A stretch of DNA of 64,000 bases from Echinicola salinicaeni (GCF_014280965.1 NZ_JACODZ010000006.1:124001-188000), one strand, 5' to 3'. Positions 27,682 through 36,755 are shown, numbered from the stretch's first letter. Translations and numbers: made by a program. Notes: generated by a model not told the origin, from the sequence alone.

Positions 27682-27840
27682 TTATCCACAATTATCCACA
27701 CTTATCCACACCACCTCTAAAGCTATTATTAATCATCTGTAAATCAGTATTTTATATAAAATTTAAAAATATCAATTTGTGGATAAACAACTGTAAATGA
27801 AATTATTACGTTTTCCCAATCTGGGATAACCCGTGGATAA
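27682..27840. other. Candidate chromosomal replication origin (DnaA-box cluster)
   Basis: Perfect TTATCCACA boxes lie at 27682-27690, 27692-27700 and 27702-27710, spaced exactly 10 bases. A perfect inverted box (TGTGGATAA) is at 27778-27786 and a one-mismatch inverted box (CGTGGATAA) at 27832-27840. Between them, 27721-27777 is extremely AT-rich (TATTTTATATAAAATTTAAA), like an unwinding element. CTGTAAAT is repeated at 27737 and 27791. The whole 27455-27870 spacer has no ORF. Genes at 9.8-26.8 kb run left and most genes at 30.6-40.8 kb run right, as expected near an origin. dnaA itself is not in the window. Confidence 0.7.
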
Positions 27841-27870
27841 CCTGAGAACAGAATATTATTTTATGACTAT

Positions 27871-29649
27871 TTACTCTTGCTGCTGACGAATGAGCCTAGT
27901 ACGGTACGCATTGAATATCCTAGACTTACTTATAAAACCTAGATACCTACCATTATCTACCACAGGCAGGTTCCATGCACCTGACTTTTCGAATTTACCC
28001 ATTACTTCACGCATGCCTTCAGCGGGCTGAATACTATCAGGTGGACTATGCATGATTTGTCTGATTTGCACAGCTTCCTGTTTTTCCTTGTCAAACATTA
28101 TATCCCTGATATCATCCAGTGTAATGATCCCATTTAGCTGTCCCTCACCATCGACGACAGGAAAAATATTCCGCTTGGAAAGCTTCACTAAGCCACAAAG
28201 ATCCTTGAGACTGGCATCAGGATGAATAGGAAGTAAATCTTTTTCCATAATCCTACGGATATCAATCAGATCTAGTACTTGCTCATCTTTGGTTTCAGGG
28301 ATATGCTTTCCTTGCTCTATTAATTGACTTCTATAAAGCGAATTCTTATTAAAATAACTTGCAGTGGCCATGGAGATAGCTGATACCAACATTAATGGCA
28401 CAAATAACTCATAACCACCTGTGACTTCGGCAATAAGGAATATCGCCGACAAAGGCGCATGCTGCACCCCACTCATCACCCCGCACATGGCTACCAAGGT
28501 AAAATGAGCTACAGGAAGCGGAATGTAGCCACCAAAAAAATTACTTGAATAAGCAAAGAGAAACCCAGTGATTCCACCCACATATAATGAAGGAGCAAAA
28601 ATCCCTCCGCTACCACCACTACCTATGGTCAATGCCGCCGCTATTGGTTTCGAGATAATGATCAATAATAGGTATACCAGGATGAAATAATTATTATCTA
28701 TTTCAGAGAAGAAAGGACTTCTATCAAGTAGGTTTGAAGGATCTCCAGAAATCAATGAATTTAAGGTATTATAACCCTCACCATATATCGGAGGAAAGAA
28801 AAATATCAACAGCCCCAAAACTCCTCCACCATAGAGAATTTTCAACCATGGATTCTTAAAGTTCTCCAACATACTCTCAGTCTTTAAAACTGAGCGATTA
28901 AAATAAACGGAAACAATCCCAGTAATGATACCTAAGGCCAGATAAAACGGCGTATGCGCGGCAATAAATTCATCTGTAATATTAAAAGAGAAAATCACAT
29001 CATTGCCGATCAATACCATGGTAGTCAGTGAACCCATCACCGAAGCAATCAAGAGAGGGATGAAGGCACCTACATTAACCTCCAGTAAAATAACTTCTAT
29101 GGCAAATATCACCCCGCCGATAGGAGAACCAAAGATGGCAGATATACCACCTGCAGCCCCGCAACCAATAAGTATATTCCTCTTTTTGGCATTGAGGTGC
29201 ATCAGGTTACCAGAATTAGAACCAATGGCCGATCCTGTAACCACGATCGGGGCCTCAAGTCCCACAGACCCTCCAAGCCCAACAGTAAGACAAGACGTAA
29301 CCACACGACTGTACATTTTCACCCGTGGAATCAGACTGTTTTTCTTCGAGATATTATACAGGATATCAGGAATACCATGGCCTCCATAATCTTTTACGAT
29401 ATACTTGCCCACTATATAAGTCAAGAAAATCCCTATCATCGGGTAGAGGATGAAAAAGAAATTGGCATATTCAATTTGAAGCGTTTCGAATAACCAATGC
29501 TGTATAAAGTGAACAGACTCTTTAAGAATTACCGCTGCCAGACCTGTTAAAATACCAATTACACCACTAAGAATAAGAACAAAATTCTTGGTGCTGATGT
29601 GTTTGAGCCTCCAGATTAGAAACCGGGTAATTATATCTGTTTTTGCCAA
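27871..29649 (-). CDS. CLC-type chloride channel/transporter with CBS domains
   Basis: This 592-residue inner-membrane protein has about ten or more hydrophobic segments. It carries the CLC selectivity motifs GGSVGLEAPIV (Glu matches the gating glutamate position) and GSGGSGGIFAPSL, plus GGISAIFGSPIGGVIFAIE. Two CBS domains occupy about residues 455-585 (MEKDLLPIHPDASLKDL, NGIITLDDIRDIMF; MREVMGKFEKSGAWNLPVVDNGRYLGFISKS) and may bind adenine nucleotides. It moves chloride or fluoride-like anions. It is monocistronic or just downstream of MazG. Confidence 0.94.
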   Translation of the reverse strand: MAKTDIITRFLIWRLKHISTKNFVLILSGVIGILTGLAAVILKESVHFIQHWLFETLQIEYANFFFILYPMIGIFLTYIVGKYIVKDYGGHGIPDILYNISKKNSLIPRVKMYSRVVTSCLTVGLGGSVGLEAPIVVTGSAIGSNSGNLMHLNAKKRNILIGCGAAGGISAIFGSPIGGVIFAIEVILLEVNVGAFIPLLIASVMGSLTTMVLIGNDVIFSFNITDEFIAAHTPFYLALGIITGIVSVYFNRSVLKTESMLENFKNPWLKILYGGGVLGLLIFFFPPIYGEGYNTLNSLISGDPSNLLDRSPFFSEIDNNYFILVYLLLIIISKPIAAALTIGSGGSGGIFAPSLYVGGITGFLFAYSSNFFGGYIPLPVAHFTLVAMCGVMSGVQHAPLSAIFLIAEVTGGYELFVPLMLVSAISMATASYFNKNSLYRSQLIEQGKHIPETKDEQVLDLIDIRRIMEKDLLPIHPDASLKDLCGLVKLSKRNIFPVVDGEGQLNGIITLDDIRDIMFDKEKQEAVQIRQIMHSPPDSIQPAEGMREVMGKFEKSGAWNLPVVDNGRYLGFISKSRIFNAYRTRLIRQQQE

Positions 29650-29761
29650 AACGGAAGATTCTTGTTAATCAATGGTAAAATGCAAACTAAGGGTTATTTG
29701 GCTTGTTTTCCGATAATTAGATCAAAAGTAAAAATTAATTGCTTCTCAAAAATTATATCAC

Positions 29762-29786
29762 CCAATAAAATTATATTTTTTATTGG
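29762..29786 (-). terminator. AT-rich hairpin at the mazG stop
   Basis: CCAATAAAA, seven bases, TTTTATTGG is a perfect 9-bp stem that includes the mazG stop codon. A short T-rich stretch follows on the - strand. It is a weak terminator candidate. Confidence 0.4.
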
Positions 29787-30580
29787 TTTTTAGCCTCGTT
29801 CCAGAATTTATCCATTTCAGAAAGACTCATATCCTGCAATTTCTTCCCAGAATCGCTTGCGGATTTTTCAAGGTACTGAAATCGGTGTATGAACTTTTTG
29901 TTGGTTTTCTCAAGTGCTTCTTCTGGATTGATATCAATAAATCTGGCATAATTGATCAGTGAGAATAAAAGGTCTCCAAATTCACCAGTTGCTTTATCCT
30001 TATCGATCGTCTTGTTTTCTGCTGCATTGAATTCAGCCTTGAATTCCTGCATTTCTTCCTCCACTTTATCCCAAACTTGGCCTTTCTCTTCCCAATCAAA
30101 ACCAACACCTCTGGCCTTTTCTTGGATTCTCATGGACTTGATAAGCGCAGGCAAAGACCGAGGCACTCCACCAAGCACACTTTTATTCCCTTTTTCTTTC
30201 AGCTTGATCTTTTCCCAATTTTGCTTGACTGCCTCCTCGTCTTGAACTTCTGTATCTCCATATATATGAGGATGTCTTCTGATAAGTTTTTCACAGAGAC
30301 TATTGATTACTGTGCTTATGTCAAAAGCTTTTTTCTCGGAACCTATTTTAGCATAAAAAACAATATGCAATAGAATATCACCAAGCTCTTTCTTGATTTC
30401 TTCAAGGTCATTGTCCAAAATGGCATCCGAAAGCTCAAAGGTCTCTTCGATCGTCAGGTGCCTTAAGCTATCAATCGTCTGTTTCCGATCCCAAGGACAC
30501 TGTTCCCTGAGTTCATCCATAATAGTAAGCAGCCGGTCAAAGGCTTCCAGTTGTTTTTGGCGAGAGGAAATTTCAGACAT
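29780..30580 (-). CDS. mazG: Nucleoside triphosphate pyrophosphohydrolase MazG
   Basis: This 266-residue all-alpha NTP pyrophosphohydrolase hydrolyses non-canonical or excess NTPs to NMP and pyrophosphate. The N-terminal MazG motif has CPWDRKQTIDSLRHLTIEETFELSDAI and the metal-binding EEIKKELGDILLHIVFYA. A second, shorter MazG-like repeat is present (GEFGDLLFSLINYARFIDINPEEAL). Length and motifs match the housekeeping enzyme. It is divergent from the small Cys protein that follows. Confidence 0.95.
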   Translation of the reverse strand: MSEISSRQKQLEAFDRLLTIMDELREQCPWDRKQTIDSLRHLTIEETFELSDAILDNDLEEIKKELGDILLHIVFYAKIGSEKKAFDISTVINSLCEKLIRRHPHIYGDTEVQDEEAVKQNWEKIKLKEKGNKSVLGGVPRSLPALIKSMRIQEKARGVGFDWEEKGQVWDKVEEEMQEFKAEFNAAENKTIDKDKATGEFGDLLFSLINYARFIDINPEEALEKTNKKFIHRFQYLEKSASDSGKKLQDMSLSEMDKFWNEAKNQ

Positions 30581-30630
30581 GAGAAAAGGGGAAACTAATC
30601 TTATTATGTGGACGTTTTCAAAGTATTACG

Positions 30631-30638
30631 TAAATTTG
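30631..30638 (+). promoter_or_regulatory. -7 promoter element (TAAATTTG) for small Cys membrane protein
   Basis: A perfect TAnnTTTG lies 17 bases before the ATG at 30655, giving a short leader. The -33 region (TGTGG near 30607) is weak. Confidence 0.55.
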
Positions 30639-30654
30639 TGCAAATTAATTGGAT

Positions 30655-30885
30655 ATGACAACTGTATATTTGACTTTAGGTTTCTTGGCCCTATTCTTCA
30701 TCTTAATGTCAGTAAGACTGATATTTTTGAAAAATGGACAGTTTAAGGGAACTTGTGCTTCTCAGAACCCCTATTTAAATAAGGAAGGAGAAACTTGTAG
30801 CTATTGTGGCAAAAAAGTAGACGATGAATCACAATGCGGCAACCCAGATTCCGAAGTCAATAAAGTAATGGCGAAATTCAAATAA
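30655..30885 (+). CDS. Small NqrM-like membrane protein with four cysteines
   Basis: This 76-residue protein has one N-terminal membrane helix (about 3-24; LTLGFLALFFILMSVRLIF). A short soluble tail holds Cys34, Cys48, Cys51 and Cys61 in GTCASQN, CSYCGKK and SQCGN. The layout (helix, basic GQFKGTC, then a Cys cluster) resembles NqrM, which helps deliver metal to the sodium-translocating NADH:quinone reductase. No nqr genes are in the window, so this is only a structural resemblance. ATG 30655 is preferred over the TTG at 30649 because of the promoter position. Confidence 0.75.
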   Translation: MTTVYLTLGFLALFFILMSVRLIFLKNGQFKGTCASQNPYLNKEGETCSYCGKKVDDESQCGNPDSEVNKVMAKFK

Positions 30886-30965
30886 TCAACTATTAATAAC
30901 CCTTCCTATTTTCTATTTTAGAAATTGGGATTTTTTCTTTAACCTATCAAATAAACACGCAATCA

Positions 30966-32357
30966 GTGACTTTAATTAAATCTATTTCCGGTATTCGAGG
31001 AACTATCGGAGGAAAAGCCGGGGAAGCCCTGACCCCTTTGGATGTGGTAAAATTCACTTCTGCTTATGGTGCTTGGATTTTAGAAAAAACCAATAATCCT
31101 AAAGTCGTAATAGGAAGAGACGCCAGGATATCAGGAGATATGATATCCAAATTGGTTACCGCCACACTTCAAGGATTGGGAATTCATGTTATTGATCTTG
31201 GGTTGAGCACCACGCCAACTGTAGAATTTGCAGTCCCACTGGAAAAAGCCGGCGGAGGAATTATCCTTACAGCGAGCCACAACCCCGTTCAATGGAATGC
31301 CTTAAAGCTGCTCAATGACAAAGGAGAATTCATTTCCGATCAGGACGGTAAAGAAGTACTGGAAAAGGCCGAAAAAGAAGATTTCAAATTTGCAGAAGTT
31401 AAAAAGCTCGGAGCCTACACTCCTGTAGATGATTATCTAGATAGACATATCGAACATGTACTCAACCTTGATCTAGTAGATAAGGAGGCTATTGCAGCCA
31501 GAAAATTCAAAGTAGTAATTGACTGTGTCAATTCAACAGGCGGTTTGGCTTTGCCTAAGTTATTGACAGCATTGGGAGTAGAACATGTAGAAGAAATGTA
31601 TTGTGAACCTAATGGTTACTTCCCCCACAATCCTGAGCCATTGCCCGAAAACTTAAGAGACATCTCAGGGAAATTGCATAATGGCAAGTTTGACCTTGGA
31701 ATTGTAGTGGATCCAGATGTGGACAGATTGGCTTTCTTGACTGAGGATGGCACGCCATTCGGAGAAGAATACACCTTAGTAGCTGTTTCTGATTATGTAT
31801 TATCCCAAACTCCCGGAAATACTGTTTCCAACTTAAGCTCTACTAGAGCTTTACGGGATGTGACTGAAAAGCACCAAGGAGTGTATAATGCGGCAGCTGT
31901 TGGTGAGGTCAATGTCGTGAACAAAATGAAGGAAACCAATGCTATTATAGGCGGCGAAGGCAACGGCGGCGTAATATACCCCGCTTCCCATTATGGTCGC
32001 GACGCTTTGGTAGGGATAGGTTTGTTCTTAACGCATTTAGCTAAATTTGGAAAGACAGCCAGTAGACTAAGAGCAACTTACCCAAATTATTATATTTCAA
32101 AGAACAAAATTGAGCTTACTCCTGAAATTGATGTTGATTCGATTCTGGATGAGATCACCAGAAAATACAGTAAGCATCCGATCAATGAAATTGATGGAGT
32201 AAAAATAGAATTTGATAAAGAATGGGTTCATTTGCGTAAATCCAATACCGAACCCATTATCAGGATTTATTCTGAATCAGAAAGTCAGGCAACTGCCGAA
32301 CATTTGGCCAATAAACTGATCCTCGATATCAAAGAGGTCATTTCATTGGCCAAGTAA
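30966..32357 (+). CDS. glmM: Phosphoglucosamine mutase GlmM
   Basis: It interconverts glucosamine-6-phosphate and glucosamine-1-phosphate on the way to UDP-GlcNAc, and so to peptidoglycan and lipopolysaccharide. The 463 residues contain the phosphoserine loop TASHNP, the metal loop DPDVDR, the sugar loop GGEGNGG and the phosphate-binding loop RKSNTEPIIRIY. The start is GTG at 30966; the protein then begins directly with the conserved LIKSISGIRGTIGG, so no later start fits. It may be co-transcribed with the cysteine desulfurase 23 bases downstream. Confidence 0.93.
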   Translation: MTLIKSISGIRGTIGGKAGEALTPLDVVKFTSAYGAWILEKTNNPKVVIGRDARISGDMISKLVTATLQGLGIHVIDLGLSTTPTVEFAVPLEKAGGGIILTASHNPVQWNALKLLNDKGEFISDQDGKEVLEKAEKEDFKFAEVKKLGAYTPVDDYLDRHIEHVLNLDLVDKEAIAARKFKVVIDCVNSTGGLALPKLLTALGVEHVEEMYCEPNGYFPHNPEPLPENLRDISGKLHNGKFDLGIVVDPDVDRLAFLTEDGTPFGEEYTLVAVSDYVLSQTPGNTVSNLSSTRALRDVTEKHQGVYNAAAVGEVNVVNKMKETNAIIGGEGNGGVIYPASHYGRDALVGIGLFLTHLAKFGKTASRLRATYPNYYISKNKIELTPEIDVDSILDEITRKYSKHPINEIDGVKIEFDKEWVHLRKSNTEPIIRIYSESESQATAEHLANKLILDIKEVISLAK

Positions 32358-32380
32358 TCAACCCAAGTATACAAAAGAGA

Positions 32381-33526
32381 ATGAAAGTTTATTTTGACAA
32401 TGCAGCTACTACTGCCCTTGATGAAAGGGTGCTGGAAGCCATGCTCCCCTATATGACTGGGAATTATGGAAATCCATCATCCGTTCACTCACATGGCAGA
32501 GAAGTACGGACAGCAATTGAAAGGTCTCGGAAAAAGGTTGCTGAATTGCTTAATGTTAGCCCAGGAGAAATTTTCTTCACCTCAGGAGGAACTGAAGCAG
32601 ATAATACTGCTTTGGTCTGTGCCATCGAAAGTTTTGGCATAAAGGAAGTTTTGACTTCTCCTATTGAGCACCACGCCGTGCTTCACACGCTAGAAATGTG
32701 TGAAAAAGCAGGGAAGATTAAGCTCAGCTATGTTGAAATCAATGATAAGGGTGAAATCGACATGAACCATGTCACCGAATGGATAAAATCCCACCCGAAC
32801 TCCATGGTTTCCATCATGCATGCCAATAATGAGATCGGCAATATCAATGATATAGCGACCATCGGGGAAATATGCAAAGCATATGAAGTGTTTTTCCATT
32901 CAGACACCGTGCAGACAATGGGGCATTATACTCATGATCTAAAGAACTTGTCGATAGATGCCCTTGTGGCTGGAGGCCATAAATTCCATGGACCCAAAGG
33001 ATCAGGATTTTTATATCTGAATAAGAAAAAGAAAATTCGTCCGTTTATATATGGAGGAGCACAGGAGCGAAATATGCGTGGTGGCACTGAAAACGTATAT
33101 GGCATAGTGGGGATTGCCAAAGCGCTTGAATTGGCCTATGAAGAAATGGCTGCACATCAAAAGCATATTGAGCAGGTAAAAACTAGGTTTATAGGGCGCT
33201 TAAAGGAGGATATTCCTGGAGTGGAGTTCAATGGTCTTTCTGCCAATATGGAAAAAAGCCTTTATACCGTTATAAATGTCAGTCTTCCTCCTTCAGAGCA
33301 AAATAGCGGCATGTTGTTGTTTAATTTGGACCTTAGCGGCATATCTGCTTCGGGAGGTTCAGCCTGCAGCAGCGGAGCTACCGTAGGATCACACGTATTG
33401 AAGGCTTTGAATGCCAGCCCAGAAAGAGACGCTGTTAGGTTCTCCTTTAGCCGCTTCAATACCATAGAAGAAGTCGATTATACAGTAGATAGATTAAAAG
33501 AACTATATGGTGTAACAGCCAAATAG
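32381..33526 (+). CDS. Cysteine desulfurase (NifS/IscS-like)
   Basis: This 381-residue PLP enzyme releases sulfur from cysteine for Fe-S cluster or thio-cofactor assembly. The PLP lysine lies in VAGGHKFHGPKGSGF. The catalytic Cys lies in SGGSACSSGA, a short loop of the NifS/IscS (group I) type. The N terminus, YFDNAATTALDERVLEAM, is canonical. No isc/suf genes are adjacent. It follows glmM by 23 bases, and a terminator follows it. Confidence 0.94.
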   Translation: MKVYFDNAATTALDERVLEAMLPYMTGNYGNPSSVHSHGREVRTAIERSRKKVAELLNVSPGEIFFTSGGTEADNTALVCAIESFGIKEVLTSPIEHHAVLHTLEMCEKAGKIKLSYVEINDKGEIDMNHVTEWIKSHPNSMVSIMHANNEIGNINDIATIGEICKAYEVFFHSDTVQTMGHYTHDLKNLSIDALVAGGHKFHGPKGSGFLYLNKKKKIRPFIYGGAQERNMRGGTENVYGIVGIAKALELAYEEMAAHQKHIEQVKTRFIGRLKEDIPGVEFNGLSANMEKSLYTVINVSLPPSEQNSGMLLFNLDLSGISASGGSACSSGATVGSHVLKALNASPERDAVRFSFSRFNTIEEVDYTVDRLKELYGVTAK

Positions 33527-33547
33527 ACTGAAAAAGTGAAGCAGTTT

Positions 33548-33574
33548 AAAACCGGTCTTATGGCCGGTTTTTTT
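33548..33574 (+). terminator. Terminator after cysteine desulfurase
   Basis: AAAACCGG and CCGGTTTT form a stem followed by a run of T. It lies between convergent genes. Confidence 0.8.
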
Positions 33575-33605
33575 ATTGTCTATTTTTGGACCTGAAATTA
33601 AAAAA

Positions 33606-34559
33606 CTAAAATGGCAACTTACTGACATCCACATTTCCTCCAGAAATAATAATGCCTACTTTTTTATCTTTAAAGACCTCCTTATTGGCCAATACTACTG
33701 CAAGAGCAACTGCACTACTTGGTTCGATAACAAGTTTCATTCTCTCAAAAACCAGTCGCATTGCAGCAATAATTTCTTCATCAGTAACGGTAAAAATATC
33801 TTTGACATATTTGGAGATCAAAATAAAATTACGTTCACCCAAAGATGTCAAAAGACCATCTGCTATGGTTTTAGGATTTTCCATGGGAATGATATGCTTT
33901 GCCTTAAAACTTCTCTGGGCATCATCAGCCCCTTTTGGCTCTGCTCCATAAACTAGCGTCTTTGGAGAAAGAAAGTGAGTAGTCAAGGCAGTACCTGCGA
34001 GTAAACCTCCTCCACCTACCGGAGCAACAATTGCATCAAATGGAATTCCTTCATCCCACATTTCCAATGCACAAGTAGCCTGTCCCTCGATTACATCCAT
34101 ATAATCATAAGGAGGGATAAAAGCAGCACCAGTTTCTTTGACAACCTTTTCCAAGGCCTCTTCCCTCGCTTTCAAGTTGGGCTCACATTCAATAATTTCC
34201 CCTCCATAACTTTTCACAGCAGCCTTTTTGATCTCAGGGGCATTGGAAGGCATAACAATAAAAGCTTTTGTACCCGTTTCACTTGCTGCCCGGGATAGTG
34301 CTGCAGCATGGTTCCCACTGCTATGGGTAGCTACACCATTCTCTCGTAATTCTGGGGGGAGTTTAAGGATGGCATTGGTAGCTCCACGCGCCTTAAATGC
34401 GCCCACCTTTTGCAGGTTCTCGCATTTAAAAAACAACTGACATTCCGCTATTTCATCAATAGCATTGCAGGTCATTATTGGCGTATGATGAATATAGGCC
34501 ATGATCCTTTGATAGGCCTGTTTGAGATCAATAAGTTGTGGAAACCTGAATTGTTGCAT
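33606..34559 (-). CDS. Threonine dehydratase / serine racemase-like PLP enzyme
   Basis: This 317-residue fold-type II PLP enzyme has the PLP lysine in KCENLQKVGAFKARGA, the SSGNHAAAL motif and a Gly-rich phosphate loop, PVGGGGLLAG. The C-terminal ending, ISGGNVDVSKLPF, is typical of the serine racemase and degradative threonine dehydratase group. There is no C-terminal ACT domain, so it is not the isoleucine-inhibited biosynthetic IlvA. It should form 2-oxobutanoate or pyruvate, or racemise serine. It is divergent from the M23 peptidase. Confidence 0.92.
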   Translation of the reverse strand: MQQFRFPQLIDLKQAYQRIMAYIHHTPIMTCNAIDEIAECQLFFKCENLQKVGAFKARGATNAILKLPPELRENGVATHSSGNHAAALSRAASETGTKAFIVMPSNAPEIKKAAVKSYGGEIIECEPNLKAREEALEKVVKETGAAFIPPYDYMDVIEGQATCALEMWDEGIPFDAIVAPVGGGGLLAGTALTTHFLSPKTLVYGAEPKGADDAQRSFKAKHIIPMENPKTIADGLLTSLGERNFILISKYVKDIFTVTDEEIIAAMRLVFERMKLVIEPSSAVALAVVLANKEVFKDKKVGIIISGGNVDVSKLPF

Positions 34560-34617
34560 GTATTATAAAGTTAACATTTTGCAAGCAAAATTTGTATCTT
34601 TCTGCAAATTATCCTGC

Positions 34618-35289
34618 ATGCTTAATATCATCAAAATTCTTAGCGAAAAAAGACACTTCCCTATAATGGGAATAAAATTGACAGCTGAAAACTCTATCGA
34701 ATTGGATTTTACTGCTGCCAATACTGATTTAAAGCTATTGGACCTTAAAGATACCGAACAGTTCAGCGAATATGTGTTTGGCAAGCTAAAGCACGATGGA
34801 AAGCATTTTGGCATTGGAGGATATATGGAGCCAAGGGCCATTTATCAGCGAAGTGAGGTTTTCGGAAAATCCAAAGAGAACTTCAGGAACGTACATTTAG
34901 GGATTGATATTTGGGCTAAAGCAGGACAGCCAATCTATGCGCCAATAGATGGAAAAGTTCATAGCTTTCAGGACAATGGTACCTTTGGCAATTATGGGCC
35001 AGTAATTATTTTGGAACACCAGCTTCTTGGAGAAGTCTTTTACTCGCTTTATGGGCATCTTAAGCGGTCAGATTTAGTGGGCTTGGAGAAAGGACAGAGA
35101 ATTTCTGCCGGTCGGGTGTTTTGCCATATTGGTTCTTATCCTGAAAATGGGGATTGGCCGCCACATTTGCATTTCCAATTAATTGCTGACCTGGAAGGAA
35201 ATGAAGGCGACTATCCAGGGGTATGCGCGAGTAAAGACATAGAGAAATATAGAAACAACTGCCCAGACCCTAAAGTACTGCTGTGTTAA
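34618..35289 (+). CDS. M23 family (LytM-like) metallopeptidase
   Basis: This peptidase of about 223 residues has the M23 zinc motifs His93-x3-Asp97 (VHLGIDIWA) and His183-x-His185 (PPHLHFQ). The surrounding GQPIYAPIDGKVHSFQDNG and YGHLKRSDL are also conserved. It lacks a clear signal peptide, which is unusual for a wall-acting M23 enzyme. The C-terminal DYPGVCASK...CPDPKVLL resembles M23 modules found fused to aminotransferases. ATG 34618 is chosen; 34666 is possible, and an upstream ATG at 34522 would overlap the divergent dehydratase. Confidence 0.85.
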   Translation: MLNIIKILSEKRHFPIMGIKLTAENSIELDFTAANTDLKLLDLKDTEQFSEYVFGKLKHDGKHFGIGGYMEPRAIYQRSEVFGKSKENFRNVHLGIDIWAKAGQPIYAPIDGKVHSFQDNGTFGNYGPVIILEHQLLGEVFYSLYGHLKRSDLVGLEKGQRISAGRVFCHIGSYPENGDWPPHLHFQLIADLEGNEGDYPGVCASKDIEKYRNNCPDPKVLLC

Positions 35290-35430
35290 GAAACGGATCG
35301 TTCAAACAACTATTTGTTTCGCTGATTAGAGGAAAAATGTATAGTTTTGTTTCACGACTGATTAAATAGAATAATTTTATCAAAAAACTTCAAAATAATC
35401 TGTTTTTAATATTAGTTCAAGTTTATAATT

Positions 35431-35456
35431 TTCCATAAATAAACTAAATTATGGAA
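35431..35456. promoter_or_regulatory. Inverted repeat upstream of mscS-like gene
   Basis: TTCCATAA, ten bases, TTATGGAA is a perfect 8+8 dyad about 70 bases upstream of the channel gene. It could be an operator. It is AT-rich, so it could be chance. Confidence 0.35.
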
Positions 35457-35528
35457 GCTTCGGATTTTGAATTTTCTTTAGCCATTTCTTTAAATAATTT
35501 AACACACAAAAATCAACCCTTTTAACTT

Positions 35529-36374
35529 ATGGATATTAATGCCGAAACTTTACAGACCTTTTATGATCAAGGAATAGAGCTCTTAATGAGCATTGTTCCA
35601 AGTATTATTTATGCAATTCTTATCTTCATTGTAGGTAAGATTATCATCAATAAAATTATAAACTCTATGAAGGCGGTAATTGCCAAAAGGGAACCTGACC
35701 CTTCGCTTACCAACTTCTTAATGAGCCTAACCAGTGCGTTATTATATGTACTGTTATTTTTGACCATTGCCTATGTAATAGGTATTCCAGTTACTTCTTT
35801 TGTCGCCATTTTAGGTGCCGCTGGTTTGGCCATTGGCTTGGCTCTTCAGGGTTCATTGGCCAATTTTGCTGGAGGCGTCTTGATCCTACTATTTAAGCCA
35901 TTCAAAGTGGATGATGTCATAGAGGCAAAAGGGCATTTGGGCGTAGTGGAATCCATTGATATTCTTTATACGAAGATGAAGACCTTTGACAATAAAGACA
36001 TTATCATCCCTAATGGAACCCTAGCGAATTCCGATTTGATCAATATGTCCAATAAACCTACAAGAAGATCTGAGATCAAAGTGGGCGTCGCTTATGGTAC
36101 CGACCTGAAGAAAACCAGAAAAATCATGATGGATGTTTTTGCCCAGGATAAAAGAATTCACCAAGATCCAGCACCAGTTGTCTTCTTTACCAATTTCGGG
36201 GACAGTTCATTGGATTTGGTCGCTAGAATCTGGTCAGATGCCGCCGATCTATGGCCAGTATATTTTGACAATATGGAGAAAATCAAAGAAGCTTTTGAAG
36301 AGAACAATATTGAGATTCCATTTCCACAAAGAGATGTTAATCATTATTATCCAGAAGGCACTAAAGAAGCGTAA
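35529..36374 (+). CDS. MscS-type small-conductance mechanosensitive channel
   Basis: This 281-residue inner-membrane channel opens under membrane tension to relieve hypo-osmotic shock. Three N-terminal helices end in the Gly/Ala-rich pore helix (ILGAAGLAIGLALQGSLANFAGGVLIL). The beta domain follows (FKVDDVIEAKGHLGVVESIDILYTKM, IIPNGTLANSDLINMS) and then the alpha/beta cytoplasmic cage. Its length matches E. coli MscS (286 residues). It is monocistronic with its own terminator. Confidence 0.95.
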   Translation: MDINAETLQTFYDQGIELLMSIVPSIIYAILIFIVGKIIINKIINSMKAVIAKREPDPSLTNFLMSLTSALLYVLLFLTIAYVIGIPVTSFVAILGAAGLAIGLALQGSLANFAGGVLILLFKPFKVDDVIEAKGHLGVVESIDILYTKMKTFDNKDIIIPNGTLANSDLINMSNKPTRRSEIKVGVAYGTDLKKTRKIMMDVFAQDKRIHQDPAPVVFFTNFGDSSLDLVARIWSDAADLWPVYFDNMEKIKEAFEENNIEIPFPQRDVNHYYPEGTKEA

Positions 36375-36755
36375 TAAACCCATTCCTTTAAAAGGGCAAC
36401 TAATTAGTTGTCCTTTTTTCTTTTCCATGCCTTAGCAATTTAAATCTTCAGATTATAAGAAACCTTAATCATTATAGGATTGGTTTAATAATCCTGAAAT
36501 ATTTAAGATAGTTGTGAATCACTTTCAATTTCAAGCAATTTGTTCCCTTTAAATATCAAATACCAAAAGAGTATATTTACTAACTTTTCACGGATTAATC
36601 TCCATTGATTAATTAATACATCAAAAAGACAAAAAGTCTCAACTGGTAACAATAAGGGCCTACCATATACCATTTATATAATTTTTTTATTTTTACTCCC
36701 TTCTTATAAATAAGCTGAGTTTATTTATATACAAATTTTAATTATCGAAGCATAT
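36375..36755. other. Intergenic region between mscS-like and metalloprotease genes
   Basis: Apart from the terminator at 36391-36419, this 380-base AT-rich spacer shows no ORF or clear TAnnTTTG element. It presumably holds the promoter of the metalloprotease gene. Confidence 0.5.
36391..36419 (+). terminator. Terminator after mscS-like gene
   Basis: AAGGGCAACTAA pairs with TTAGTTGTCCTT, including one G-T wobble, followed by a T-run. Confidence 0.8.

Noticed and set aside
34522-34617. Longer N terminus for the M23 peptidase
   Set aside because: It would overlap the divergent dehydratase start and adds no signal peptide; ATG 34618 is more plausible.
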